From: Bordetella parapertussis
GTDB taxonomy: Bacteria > Pseudomonadota > Gammaproteobacteria > Burkholderiales > Burkholderiaceae_C
Reading direction: 5' to 3'
Assembly (NCBI GenBank): GCA_945875935.1
Contig: CAMCNE010000059.1
Coordinates: forward strand, 1 to 13,721
DNA length: 13,721 nucleotides
In this document: positions 1 to 7,097 of the stretch, in pieces
How the letters are laid out: each line of letters starts with the position of its first letter
How positions within the stretch are numbered: the stretch's first letter is position 1
The notes under the pieces: generated by a model
The model's input: only the letters and a program-made list of their open reading frames with translations
Databases searched by the model: none
What the model was told of the DNA's origin: nothing
Made by a program: the position numbers and the translations under genes

Positions 1-1596
1 GCAGGCCAGCTCTCCGGCAGCACCACGGTGACGATCGATCCGACAGCCGACTCGATCGACGAGCTCGACGAGACGGTGATCGCCACGATCACCAGCGGCA
101 CCGGCTACACCATCGGCACGGCCAGCGCCACAGGCACGATCGTGGACAACGACGAGGCACTACTTAACCCGCTAGGCCTGAGCGTCGAGTACTACGGCTA
201 CAACGACTTCAACCCGGCCAGCGGCAATGCCAATCGCCAGCACAGCGACGATGCCACCTTCGGCAATCTCAGCAGCGTGGCGAAGGTGACGGCGCTCATC
301 AACGGACGTAACGCTTACTACGACGGCGGTAATGTCGTGGGATCTACTGTTGCCACCGAGGACAACGCCACCGACGTGCGGTTCACCGCCACCACGCTGG
401 ATTACGGCCGGATCAACGCGGTGAACAACTCTTTGGGTACCAACCCCGACGTCGCTGCAGGTGCGGGTAGCCCCATTTCCATCAACCGCACCAACAGCGA
501 GTTGTTCAAGTTCGTCAACAAAACGCCGGCCAGTGCGCCAATCGACCTGCGTGTGACGCTGGGCACTCCAGACAACGACAACCTAGGCACCGGCCCGACC
601 AGCGGCCTGGGCAAGACCAGCGATGCCGCGTTGCGCTTTACCGGCCAGGCCTATCTGGCAGCCGGGCTGTACGACATCCGCGTGACGGCCGACGACGGAT
701 TCCGCCTGCGGCTGGACGACCAGACGGTCGCCATCTTCGATGGCAATCAGGTGGCGACGACGCGTGTCTACTCGGGTGTGGCGATCGAAGGTGGCCTGAC
801 GCCACTCGAGTTGATCTACTGGGAACAGGCTGGAAAAGCCGTTCTGCGCGTCGAGTTCAAGCTCAGCAGCGACGCCGACAGCAGCTACAAGGTGCTGGGT
901 TCGGGCACGCTGCCGCTGTACAGCGACGTGAACGCGCCCGTGTTGACCGAGTTGCAAGACATCGTCACCGGCGCGAGGCCGGGCAGCTATACGGTGCGAA
1001 CGGGCTCGCTGCTTCAAGGTGGTGCGGGCGATGATCAGCTGACCGGCGGCGCTGCTCGCGATCACCTGATCGGGGGCGATGGCCGCGACGTGCTCGCCGG
1101 CGGAGCCGCGTCCGATGTGATCGAAGGCGGCAAGGGTGACGACCATTTGACTGGCGATTTGCCTGGGGGCATGAGCAACGACGTCTTCCGCTGGTCTCTG
1201 GGAGATGCCAGCAGCACTGCAACGCCCGCCCACGACGTGATCAGCGACTTTGACAACACAAGTTACGCTGGCGATGTGCTGGACCTGCGCGATCTGCTGA
1301 CAGGCGAGACGCATGCGGCCAACACCACGACCTTGCCCAACCCCATCGGTCTGAACAACGCTCTGACGATCACGTCTGACGCCGGCAACCTCGCCAACTA
1401 CCTGCACTTCACCAAGGTCGGTAGCGACACTGTGATCGAGATCAGCTCAGAGGGCAAATTCACGGCGGGCAGCCATGCCGCCGTGGATCAGGTGATCACG
1501 CTGACTGGCGTCAACCTGGTAGGCAGTTTTACCAACGACAACCAAGTCATCAACGACCTTCTGGCGCGCGGCAAACTCATCACCGATGTGGCTTGA
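1..1596 (+). CDS. C-terminal part of a giant RTX adhesin (LapA-like), 5' end outside window
   Basis: The frame is open from base 1, so this is the 3' end of a longer gene; the GTG at 28 is internal. In order: the last strands of a Calx-beta repeat ending in TGTIVDNDE (to about nt 155); a PA14-like domain beginning LSVEYYGYND (about 175-930) with the ADDG motif at 688-699; five RTX nonapeptides (1018-1152); and a C-terminal type I secretion target region (about 1180-1590) with VFRWSLGD and HDVISDF motifs, like the VC_A0849 subclass. Such proteins are exported by LapBCE-type secretion systems, stay at the cell surface and mediate attachment and biofilm formation. The adjacent lapD, lapG and lapE genes fit a LapG-cleavable LapA-type adhesin. 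The LapG cleavage site would lie in the N-terminus, which is not visible. Family assignment is strong; the ligand is unknown. Confidence 0.93.
   Translation, partial: AGQLSGSTTVTIDPTADSIDELDETVIATITSGTGYTIGTASATGTIVDNDEALLNPLGLSVEYYGYNDFNPASGNANRQHSDDATFGNLSSVAKVTALINGRNAYYDGGNVVGSTVATEDNATDVRFTATTLDYGRINAVNNSLGTNPDVAAGAGSPISINRTNSELFKFVNKTPASAPIDLRVTLGTPDNDNLGTGPTSGLGKTSDAALRFTGQAYLAAGLYDIRVTADDGFRLRLDDQTVAIFDGNQVATTRVYSGVAIEGGLTPLELIYWEQAGKAVLRVEFKLSSDADSSYKVLGSGTLPLYSDVNAPVLTELQDIVTGARPGSYTVRTGSLLQGGAGDDQLTGGAARDHLIGGDGRDVLAGGAASDVIEGGKGDDHLTGDLPGGMSNDVFRWSLGDASSTATPAHDVISDFDNTSYAGDVLDLRDLLTGETHAANTTTLPNPIGLNNALTITSDAGNLANYLHFTKVGSDTVIEISSEGKFTAGSHAAVDQVITLTGVNLVGSFTNDNQVINDLLARGKLITDVA
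1018..1152 (+). repeat. Five tandem RTX nonapeptide repeats within the adhesin
   Basis: Five consecutive nine-residue units follow the GGxGxDxLx pattern: GGAGDDQLT, GGAARDHLI, GGDGRDVLA, GGAASDVIE and GGKGDDHLT. RTX repeats bind calcium and fold into a parallel beta-roll after type I export, when the protein meets millimolar calcium outside the cell. Units 2 and 4 replace the second calcium-ligating glycine with alanine, so the roll is short and partly degenerate. The block sits directly before the secretion target domain, its usual place. Confidence 0.9.
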
Positions 1597-1612
1597 TCGG
1601 TATACCCGATCA
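1594..1612. terminator. Perfect 7-bp inverted repeat between convergent adhesin and lapD genes
   Basis: TGATCGG (1594-1600) and CCGATCA (1606-1612) are exact reverse complements around the 5-base loop TATAC. The plus-strand TGA of the adhesin (1594-1596) and the minus-strand TGA of lapD (1610-1612) form the base of the two arms, so one hairpin ends both genes. There is no downstream T run on either strand, so intrinsic termination is uncertain. It could act as a bidirectional weak terminator or as a 3'-end stabilising hairpin. Confidence 0.45.
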
Positions 1613-3535
1613 GCCCGCCGCCACCTCCTGTGAACTGATCCACGGGCCGGTGGCGCCGTCGACGCCGCACTCCCACAGCTTGGCGGCGTCGGTGGCGTCG
1701 GCCACGCCCTCGGCAAAGACCTGGATCGACATGCCGTGCAACAGCGTGACGGTGCTGCGCACGAACACCGCGCGCTGCTCGTCGCTGCCCACGCCCGAGA
1801 CCATCGACGCGTCGAGCTTCACGTAATCCAGCCCCGACTCGAACAGGCGCGGGATCTGTCCCAGACGCTCGCCGGCATGCTCAATGCCAAAGCGCACACC
1901 GGTGGGCCGCAACTGGCGGCCGAGCTCTTGGAGCAAATCGAAATGATCGACCGCAGCGGTCTCTGACACTTCCAGCCAGATCAGCTTGGCCGTTTGCGGT
2001 GATGTCCACAGCAAGGCGCGCAGTCGAGCGGCAAAGCCGCCATCAGTCAGCGATGCCGGCGACAGGTTCACGCAGCGCGCCTGACCATCGTGCTCGCTGG
2101 CCTTGATGGCCAGCGCCAGGGCGCACTCGTCGATGTCGGCGGTCAAGCGGCTGCGCACAGCCAGCGGCAACCAGCGTGCGGCCGGCTCAAACGGCCCATC
2201 GGGGTCGAGTTGCAAACGCAGCGGGCATTCCAGGTGCAGCACCTGACGCCGTTCATTGAGCACCCTGAACTCCATCAGTTGCAAACGCTGCCGGTCGAGC
2301 GCCTGGCGGATGCGCTGGCGCCACGCGCCCTCGCCCAGCGAGGCCATCGCGCCGAGCGGGCCGCTGCCCACCTCGACGGCAAATGCGCCTTTGAGTTCGG
2401 CGCGCGCCAAGGCGGTGTCGGCTCGGGCCATGACCTGCCCGGGCGGCAACTCGCGGTTGATCTCGATCGCGCCGATGCACACCGCGGCTTGAATGCCAAA
2501 ACTCGGCAACACCAGCCGCAGCGCTTCGGACAATGCATGCGCGGTTTCATGAGCCACACCCGCTGCGGGCAGGCACAAGGCAAAGTCAGAGCCATTGAGC
2601 CGCCCCAGGAAGCAGCCTCGAACCTGATCGGCGTAAGGGCGCAGAGACTGCGCGATGGTCAGCAGCATGCGGTCGACGGTGGCGTGGCCGAGCTGACGGT
2701 TCAGGCCGGCCAGATCCATCACCCGCAGCAGCACCAGCCCACCTTCGGCCGGGCCATCTTCACGCTGCAGCGCGCTGCTCAACTGGATCAGGAAGTGGTT
2801 GCGATTGGACAGCCCGGTCAGCGCATCGCCATTGGCCTGCCGGTGCAAGGCGGCAATCTGTTCAGCCTGCGCGCTGGAAGTGACGCGCAATCGATCGACC
2901 ATCGAATTCATCGCACGGGTGAGTCGCCTGAGCTCAGGCTCACCGGGCTCGCTGACCTGCTTGAACTCGCCGTGCTCAAGGGCTCGGGCCTGATCGACTG
3001 CCGCATTGAGCGAGCGGCTGATGCGCCGAATGACCAGCGTGGCTGCGCCCGCGGCGATCAGACCCACCAGCGCCATCGCCAGCGCCGAGCGCAGGCTGCT
3101 CGACCACAAGGCATCGTGCGCATACGACACGTGGCTTTCCACCACCACCTGCCCGAGCGCACGCCAGCCGTCAGACACCTGGGCGGTGCCAGGCATGGAC
3201 TCGATCGGCACGGCGGCCACAAACCATGCCGGTGCCTGGGTGCTCTGAGCCTGGGCCTCGCGCCCGAACAGCACCTGGCCATCGGGCGACACCCATTGCA
3301 CGCTGCGGTAGTAGCCGGTGTCGAACTGTGCGGCCATCAGCAAGTCCATCAAATGCGGGTCGCCTTTTTGCTGCGACAGCGCCAGCGCCAGCGAGGTCGC
3401 GTTGTCGCTGTTTTTCAGCCGCAGTTGCGTTTGCAGCAGGTCGCGCGACGATGTGGTGACGATCAGGACGCTGCCAACAAAAGCCAGCAGCACGGTGGCC
3501 AGCAGCAGCAGCCAGACTTGGCGGATCAGCGACAT
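1610..3535 (-). CDS. lapD: LapD-like c-di-GMP receptor with degenerate GGDEF and EAL domains
   Basis: 641 aa inner-membrane protein. TM1 is about residues 7-27, a periplasmic LapD/MoxY-type domain follows to about 148, TM2 is 150-170, then HAMP (170-222), GGDEF-like (230-390) and EAL-like (400-640) domains. The GGDEF motif reads NGSDF (314-318), and the EAL position reads LECPL (435-439). Both enzymatic signatures are therefore lost, as in Pseudomonas fluorescens LapD, which binds c-di-GMP without making or degrading it. Trp124 in SDGW aligns with the LapD tryptophan known to contact LapG. When c-di-GMP is bound, LapD is expected to hold LapG and protect the adhesin from cleavage. The ATG is set by a strong AAAGGAG site, and lapG lies 37 bp upstream on the same strand. 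Role is inferred from architecture and context. Confidence 0.93.
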   Translation of the reverse strand: MSLIRQVWLLLLATVLLAFVGSVLIVTTSSRDLLQTQLRLKNSDNATSLALALSQQKGDPHLMDLLMAAQFDTGYYRSVQWVSPDGQVLFGREAQAQSTQAPAWFVAAVPIESMPGTAQVSDGWRALGQVVVESHVSYAHDALWSSSLRSALAMALVGLIAAGAATLVIRRISRSLNAAVDQARALEHGEFKQVSEPGEPELRRLTRAMNSMVDRLRVTSSAQAEQIAALHRQANGDALTGLSNRNHFLIQLSSALQREDGPAEGGLVLLRVMDLAGLNRQLGHATVDRMLLTIAQSLRPYADQVRGCFLGRLNGSDFALCLPAAGVAHETAHALSEALRLVLPSFGIQAAVCIGAIEINRELPPGQVMARADTALARAELKGAFAVEVGSGPLGAMASLGEGAWRQRIRQALDRQRLQLMEFRVLNERRQVLHLECPLRLQLDPDGPFEPAARWLPLAVRSRLTADIDECALALAIKASEHDGQARCVNLSPASLTDGGFAARLRALLWTSPQTAKLIWLEVSETAAVDHFDLLQELGRQLRPTGVRFGIEHAGERLGQIPRLFESGLDYVKLDASMVSGVGSDEQRAVFVRSTVTLLHGMSIQVFAEGVADATDAAKLWECGVDGATGPWISSQEVAAG

Positions 3536-3540
3536 GTGCG

Positions 3541-3547
3541 CTCCTTT
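3541..3547 (-). promoter_or_regulatory. Ribosome-binding site of lapD
   Basis: Reading the minus strand, AAAGGAG lies 5 bases before the ATG at 3535. It is a near-ideal Shine-Dalgarno sequence and fixes the lapD start. It lies inside the 37-bp lapG-lapD gap, so lapD can be translated independently from a shared lapG-lapD message. Confidence 0.8.
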
Positions 3548-3572
3548 GGGCTGAAGTATTCGTGATTCGTCG

Positions 3573-4271
3573 TCATGGCAGGAAACCCTCGGTGCGAGCT
3601 TTGGAGATCACATCGCGCCAGCGTGACAGGCGCGCCACCGGGTCCCCTGAATTCTGCGACCCCGTGCCCTCCCACAAACCCTCGGCGTTGAAACTGAACA
3701 CCGGTGAAAGATCGGGTCGGCGCGAGGCCGGTCGCACGTCGGTGATCAGGTTGTCAAGGATCAAGGGTTCGGCGCCGGGCTTGGGGTAATAGGCCAGCAC
3801 CATGTGGGCCAAGGCGGGACCGTCGGGGCCGCCGAGTTGGGCTCTGACGTAAACCAGCCGCAGCTTTTGCGCGGGCACCCCGCTGATCAGCAAGCTGAAG
3901 TACTTGGCGATGGCGAAGTCCTCGCAATCGCCCTCGCCTTTTTCAAGAAATTCAAACGGGCTGGCCCAGTAATCCACCTGTGCCCACACCTCGGAATCAG
4001 GGCGAAACACAACACGGCGATTGAAGAACTGATTGATCGCCCCCACGCGGGCTTCTTCTTCGGCGTCGATCGCAGCGAGCATCACCGACTGCAGGGCCTT
4101 CAACCCGGCGGCGGCCTTGGGCCCGCGAAGCTGTGCCGCCACCGTCATGCGCTGGACGTCCCAGGCCCATGGGGCTGTGGCGCCAAGCAGCAGGCCAAGC
4201 ATCAACGCCGCACAGGCAAACGCCGACCCGTTGCGCACCCAGCCGCGCCGGCGGACCGACTTGGCCGTCAC
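3573..4271 (-). CDS. lapG: LapG-like periplasmic transglutaminase-like cysteine protease (BTLCP)
   Basis: Calcium-dependent periplasmic protease of the bacterial transglutaminase-like cysteine proteinase family, which in the Lap system cuts the N-terminus of the adhesin and releases it. The catalytic triad is visible: Cys in GEGDCEDFAIAKY, His in LAHMVLAYY and Asp in LILDNLI. The aspartates just after the Cys fit the family's calcium site. The chosen start is the GTG at 4271: it gives 232 aa beginning with a basic segment (KSVRRRGWVR) and a hydrophobic stretch ending near ATAPWAWD, a plausible signal sequence or anchor. The frame stays open to a GTG at 4421 (282 aa), and GTGs at 4310 and 4238 are also possible; none has a clear Shine-Dalgarno, so the start is uncertain. 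It is followed by lapD in the same operon. Confidence 0.9.
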   Translation of the reverse strand: MTAKSVRRRGWVRNGSAFACAALMLGLLLGATAPWAWDVQRMTVAAQLRGPKAAAGLKALQSVMLAAIDAEEEARVGAINQFFNRRVVFRPDSEVWAQVDYWASPFEFLEKGEGDCEDFAIAKYFSLLISGVPAQKLRLVYVRAQLGGPDGPALAHMVLAYYPKPGAEPLILDNLITDVRPASRRPDLSPVFSFNAEGLWEGTGSQNSGDPVARLSRWRDVISKARTEGFLP

Positions 4272-4508
4272 GCACGCCAGCGAATGCGGTTCGAGAGTGC
4301 TCCGGGTCACGAGGTCAACGGCCGGCCAGGTGCGGGCATGGTGTGGATGGGCTTGATTCGATGTCGTCCGCTCAGGCCGCAACTTGAGTCGACGATAAGG
4401 ACCAGCCCCGAGGACGCCCACCCTAAACTACGGACAAATAGGACCGATGAAAGCTGGTTCGCGTATCGGTTGGGTAGCCCCGATCCCCGCAGTTCACTTT
4501 CAAACATC
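4272..4508. promoter_or_regulatory. Divergent region between lapG and lapE
   Basis: Promoters for lapE (plus) and lapG-lapD (minus) should lie here because the two units diverge. I could not pick out a convincing -35/-10 pair on either strand. The true intergenic length depends on the lapG start: 87 bp if lapG begins at 4421, 237 bp if it begins at 4271. Shared control of the pore and the protease is plausible but not shown. Confidence 0.35.
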
Positions 4509-5972
4509 ATGAGCTTATCCCGTCGATTGACCCTCATCGCGCTGGCCGTATTCGTCTTGGCTGTCGAGTCGCGCGCCCAGTCGCCATCAGACGGCGACGC
4601 GCAACTCAGGCAGGTGGTTGAAAAGGCCCTGACGTCCAACCCTGAAGTGTCCTCGCGCTTCAACGCCTACCGCGCGTCTGCCGATTCGGTCAGCGCCGTC
4701 TCGGGCGCACTGCGGCCCAGAGTGGACCTGCTCTCGAACGTCGGCATCGAAGAAGACCGCATCACCTCGCGCGCTCCCGAAAACCAGACGCTGCGCCGCA
4801 CCGGTCTGGGCCTGAGCGTGACACAGCTGCTGTGGGACGGCATGGGCACACAGCGCGATGTGGACCGCGTCAGCCACGAGCGCTACAGCCGCTATTTCGA
4901 TCTGCTGGAATCGACCGAGCAGACATCGCTTGAGGCAGCGCGGGCCTACTACGACGTGTTGCGCTTTCGCCGTCTCGTGGCCCTGGCCGAAGACAACTAC
5001 GTGCAGCACCGATACGTCTCGAAGCAGACCCAGGCGCGCTTCAGCGCCGGTGTGGGTCGCGGGGTCGACTTCGAGCAGGTCAATGCGCGACTGGCGCTGG
5101 CCGAATCCAACCTGACCACCGAAACCGCCAACCTCAATGATGTGATGGCGCGCTACCTGCGCGTGGTCGGTGAGCCGCCTCCGGCCTCGCTGGCGCCACT
5201 GACGGTTCTGCATGTCGGCCTTCCCGACAACAAGACAGAGACCGTGAAGCGCGCCCTGACCCAAAGCCCGAGCATCAGCGCCGCGATCGAGTCGGTGCGC
5301 GCAGCGCAGATGGCGGCCAAGGTTCGTGATGGGGCATTTCAGCCCAGGATCGAAGCGCGCGTGCGCAGCGGCTTTGGCAACAACTACGAAGGCACCCAGG
5401 ACCAAAAGCGCGACTCCACCGCCGAGATCGTCCTGAACTGGAACCTCTACAACGGCGGCTCCGATCAGGCCCGCGTTCGCGAAGCGGCCAACCTCATCAA
5501 TCAGGCCCAGGATCTGCGAGACAAGGCCTGCCGCGACGTGCGTCAGACGGCTGACATTGCCTTCAACGACACCCGCAAGCTGACCGACCAGCTGGTGCTG
5601 CTGGACCGCAACACCGTGGCCATCGAGAAGGCCCGTGACGCCTATCGCCAGCAGTTCGACATCGGCCAGCGCAGCCTGCTGGATTTGCTGAACTCGGAAA
5701 ACGAGGTCTACACCGCGCGGCGCTCGTACGCCAACGCCGAGTACGACCGTGCTCTGGCCTTTGCCCGAACCCACGCCAGCATGAACCAGCTGACCGCCCG
5801 GCTGGGCATCAGCAAGCCGGTGGGGCTGGACAACGATGGCAACGCCTGGTCGGTGGGTGACGACGCCCCGCGCCGCTGCCCTGCCGAGGCCATCTCGCTG
5901 CCCTCGATCGACATCGAGGCACTGGCCAACCGCGCGTCTGCGCTGTCTGACACCGCCAAGCCGGCGCCCTGA
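4509..5972 (+). CDS. lapE: TolC-family outer-membrane efflux/secretion protein (LapE-like)
   Basis: 487 aa. An N-terminal signal peptide (RRLTLIALAVFVLAVESRA, likely cut near residue 23/24) is followed by two TolC-type repeats rich in alpha-helix, with SLEAARAYYDVLRFRR in the first half and DIAFNDTRKLTDQL and GQRSLLDLLNSENEVY in the second. The last of these is a hallmark segment of the type I secretion TolC subfamily. TolC homologues trimerise into a beta-barrel with a periplasmic tunnel; here it probably exports, and anchors at the surface, the adhesin encoded at the left edge. The frame is open upstream to 3804, but that part is antisense to lapG; the ATG at 4509 is the one that directly precedes a signal peptide. 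No strong Shine-Dalgarno is seen. The gene is divergent from lapG. The secretion partner is inferred from context. Confidence 0.9.
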   Translation: MSLSRRLTLIALAVFVLAVESRAQSPSDGDAQLRQVVEKALTSNPEVSSRFNAYRASADSVSAVSGALRPRVDLLSNVGIEEDRITSRAPENQTLRRTGLGLSVTQLLWDGMGTQRDVDRVSHERYSRYFDLLESTEQTSLEAARAYYDVLRFRRLVALAEDNYVQHRYVSKQTQARFSAGVGRGVDFEQVNARLALAESNLTTETANLNDVMARYLRVVGEPPPASLAPLTVLHVGLPDNKTETVKRALTQSPSISAAIESVRAAQMAAKVRDGAFQPRIEARVRSGFGNNYEGTQDQKRDSTAEIVLNWNLYNGGSDQARVREAANLINQAQDLRDKACRDVRQTADIAFNDTRKLTDQLVLLDRNTVAIEKARDAYRQQFDIGQRSLLDLLNSENEVYTARRSYANAEYDRALAFARTHASMNQLTARLGISKPVGLDNDGNAWSVGDDAPRRCPAEAISLPSIDIEALANRASALSDTAKPAP

Positions 5973-6041
5973 GCCGGGCGCTTCGGTGCCCATGCGATGT
6001 CGCTGGCGGGCGGACGAGCGCTAGCTTCGAAACCCTGCGAT

Positions 6042-6070
6042 CCGGCCGCACGAGGAACCCCTTGTGCCGG
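6042..6070. terminator. Imperfect hairpin between convergent lapE and cupin gene
   Basis: CACGAGG (6049-6055) pairs with CCTTGTG (6060-6066), including one G.U pair, around the loop AACC. After a three-base bulge, CCGG (6042-6045) pairs with CCGG (6067-6070). It lies in the 130-bp gap between two convergent genes, where a bidirectional terminator is expected. No T run follows on either strand, so termination strength is uncertain. A second short hairpin, GCGCCC/GGGCGC (5964-5969 with 5976-5981), straddles the lapE stop codon. Confidence 0.35.
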
Positions 6071-6102
6071 GCGATTGGTTGATGGCTTGGAGCGCTGCGG
6101 CC

Positions 6103-6546
6103 CTAGTGAGCATCCTGAACGCGCACACCCACAGCGACGGCCTGCTCGCTGCCGTTGACGCGAGTCAGGTGCCCCTTGGTGCCCATGTCATCAAGCAGGA
6201 TGGTGTCGCCCGCGCACAGGGTGCGCTCGGTGCCGTCGCAAGCGGTCACGGTGAGGCTTCCGGACAACATGAAAAACCACTGTCGGTAGGGCGACGGGTG
6301 CCACGGCCCCGACCAGTCAGCGGCAAAGCGCACCACGGCAAACCCGAGGGCCGGGATGAATTCGGACGCTTCGAGCGGCGTGGTCGGTGGCGCAAAGTCG
6401 CGCGTGCCCAGCGCGAGATCGCAGTCTTCGAAATGCGACCGACCGTCGGCATCGACAAAAAGGCGCAGGTATTTCATCGGGACGGACATCAGTTCCAGCA
6501 TTCGGCCGACATCAGCCCGCTGACTTGGAGTCTTTGGCTGGACCAT
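6103..6546 (-). CDS. Small cupin-domain protein
   Basis: Up to 147 aa, a single beta-barrel cupin. Cupin motif 1 is degenerate (WHPSPYRQWFFMLSG, with His83 and Gln89 at the usual metal-ligand positions), while motif 2 is well kept (GDTILLDDMGTKGHLTRVN, with His126 and Asn131). A metal site with altered ligands is therefore possible. Substrate and reaction cannot be read from sequence. The start is uncertain. The ATG at 6546 has a GGAG four bases upstream but overlaps the preceding antitoxin gene by 35 bp. Internal ATGs at 6489 and 6477 give a protein starting near MKYLRLFVDADG, where the folded domain seems to begin. The stop is TAG. It is convergent with lapE and downstream of the toxin-antitoxin pair; no functional link to either is evident. 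Confidence 0.8.
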   Translation of the reverse strand: MVQPKTPSQRADVGRMLELMSVPMKYLRLFVDADGRSHFEDCDLALGTRDFAPPTTPLEASEFIPALGFAVVRFAADWSGPWHPSPYRQWFFMLSGSLTVTACDGTERTLCAGDTILLDDMGTKGHLTRVNGSEQAVAVGVRVQDAH

Positions 6547-6811
6547 CGCGCTCCGCGAGCCTGCCCGTCACGTATTTGTGAAGCACGCTGGCGATCAGGG
6601 TTTGATACGGCAGCCCCTCTTCCAGCGCCTTGACCTGAATGTCTTGAAGGTCACCCGATGACAGACGGATGTTCACGCGCCGGTCTTTGACTGCGGTGGC
6701 GCGCGCGGCAGCCCTGAACTTGGAGAGTTCTGACTTCGTTGCGACGGACTTGAGCAGTCCCCCCTCGTAGGCGCCAAGCAGTTCGGCTTCGTATGGGTCA
6801 GTCTTCGGCAT
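6512..6811 (-). CDS. BrnA/CopG-like ribbon-helix-helix antitoxin
   Basis: 99 aa. The C-terminal half has a ribbon-helix-helix pattern: strand RRVNIRLSSGDL, then helices around IQVKALEEG and YQTLIASVLHKYVTGRL, typical of BrnA/CopG-family antitoxins that bind their operator and neutralise the partner toxin. The start is the ATG at 6811, because AAGGTG lies six bases upstream; a GTG at 6820 would overlap that site. It overlaps the 3' end of the upstream toxin gene by 14 bp, the translationally coupled toxin-first order known for brnTA. Autorepression of the pair by the antitoxin-toxin complex is expected from the family but no operator was identified. Family call is good; the exact subfamily is less sure. 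Confidence 0.82.
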   Translation of the reverse strand: MPKTDPYEAELLGAYEGGLLKSVATKSELSKFRAAARATAVKDRRVNIRLSSGDLQDIQVKALEEGLPYQTLIASVLHKYVTGRLAERDGPAKDSKSAG

Positions 6812-7091
6812 CGTGTTCACCTTGAATCAAGTAGTCGCGAGTTGCCTTGCGGCTCGGAATGACGGTCTTGAGAAAGTAGTGGTCAGCCAGCTCTACGAAT
6901 GGCACCAGATACGCGTACCGATCAGTGGCGACGACCAGGATCTTCTGGTTGGGGTACTTGGCCGGGTTGGGATGGGCAAGAAGGTCCAGCAGCCCACCCC
7001 CCTCAATGGCCACGACCATCTGCTCGAACGAAACAGTTCGCTCCCGCATCAGTTGCTCGTTTTTCTCTGGACTCCAGCGAAATGGCTTCAT
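6798..7091 (-). CDS. BrnT-like toxin
   Basis: 97 aa. Key segments are FRWSPEKNEQLMRERTVSFE at the N-terminus, a central strand pair (KILVVATD, YAYLVPFVE) and the C-terminal IPSRKATRDYL. These match the layout of BrnT-family toxins (F-W-P-K...VSFE...SxRKATR), which are RelE-fold ribonucleases that block translation. The long stretch GGGLLDLLAHPNPAKYPNQ departs from classical BrnT, so this is a divergent branch. The start is the ATG at 7091; a TTG at 7097 adds two residues and is unlikely. It lies directly before the RHH antitoxin with a 14-bp overlap, which supports the toxin assignment independently of the sequence. The RNase activity is inferred, not visible. Confidence 0.8.
   Translation of the reverse strand: MKPFRWSPEKNEQLMRERTVSFEQMVVAIEGGGLLDLLAHPNPAKYPNQKILVVATDRYAYLVPFVELADHYFLKTVIPSRKATRDYLIQGEHDAED
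6818..6823 (-). promoter_or_regulatory. Ribosome-binding site of the antitoxin, inside the toxin gene
   Basis: Minus-strand AAGGTG lies six bases before the ATG at 6811 and within the last codons of the toxin gene. It decides the antitoxin start and suggests coupled translation of the pair. Confidence 0.6.
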
Positions 7092-7097
7092 CCGCAA

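Noticed and set aside
1018..1152. Tandem pattern as a possible CRISPR or nucleotide repeat array
   Set aside because: The repeats exist at the protein level (RTX nonapeptides); the DNA units differ and there are no spacers.
583..1407. 274-codon minus-strand frame opposite the adhesin
   Set aside because: The plus strand carries clear PA14, RTX and secretion-signal motifs; the antisense translation has none.
2090..3565. 491-codon plus-strand open frame opposite lapD
   Set aside because: Antisense shadow of lapD; the translation is His/Gln/Arg-rich and low in recognisable structure.
3804..4508. Long N-terminal extension of lapE
   Set aside because: The frame is open, but it lies opposite lapG and would put a secretion signal in the middle of the protein; the ATG at 4509 immediately precedes the signal peptide.
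4384..4508. Sigma-70 promoters for lapG or lapE
   Set aside because: Candidate -35/-10 boxes on both strands match consensus too poorly to report as sites.
4587..5993. 468-codon minus-strand open frame opposite lapE
   Set aside because: Antisense shadow of the TolC-family gene, which has a signal peptide and family motifs on the plus strand.
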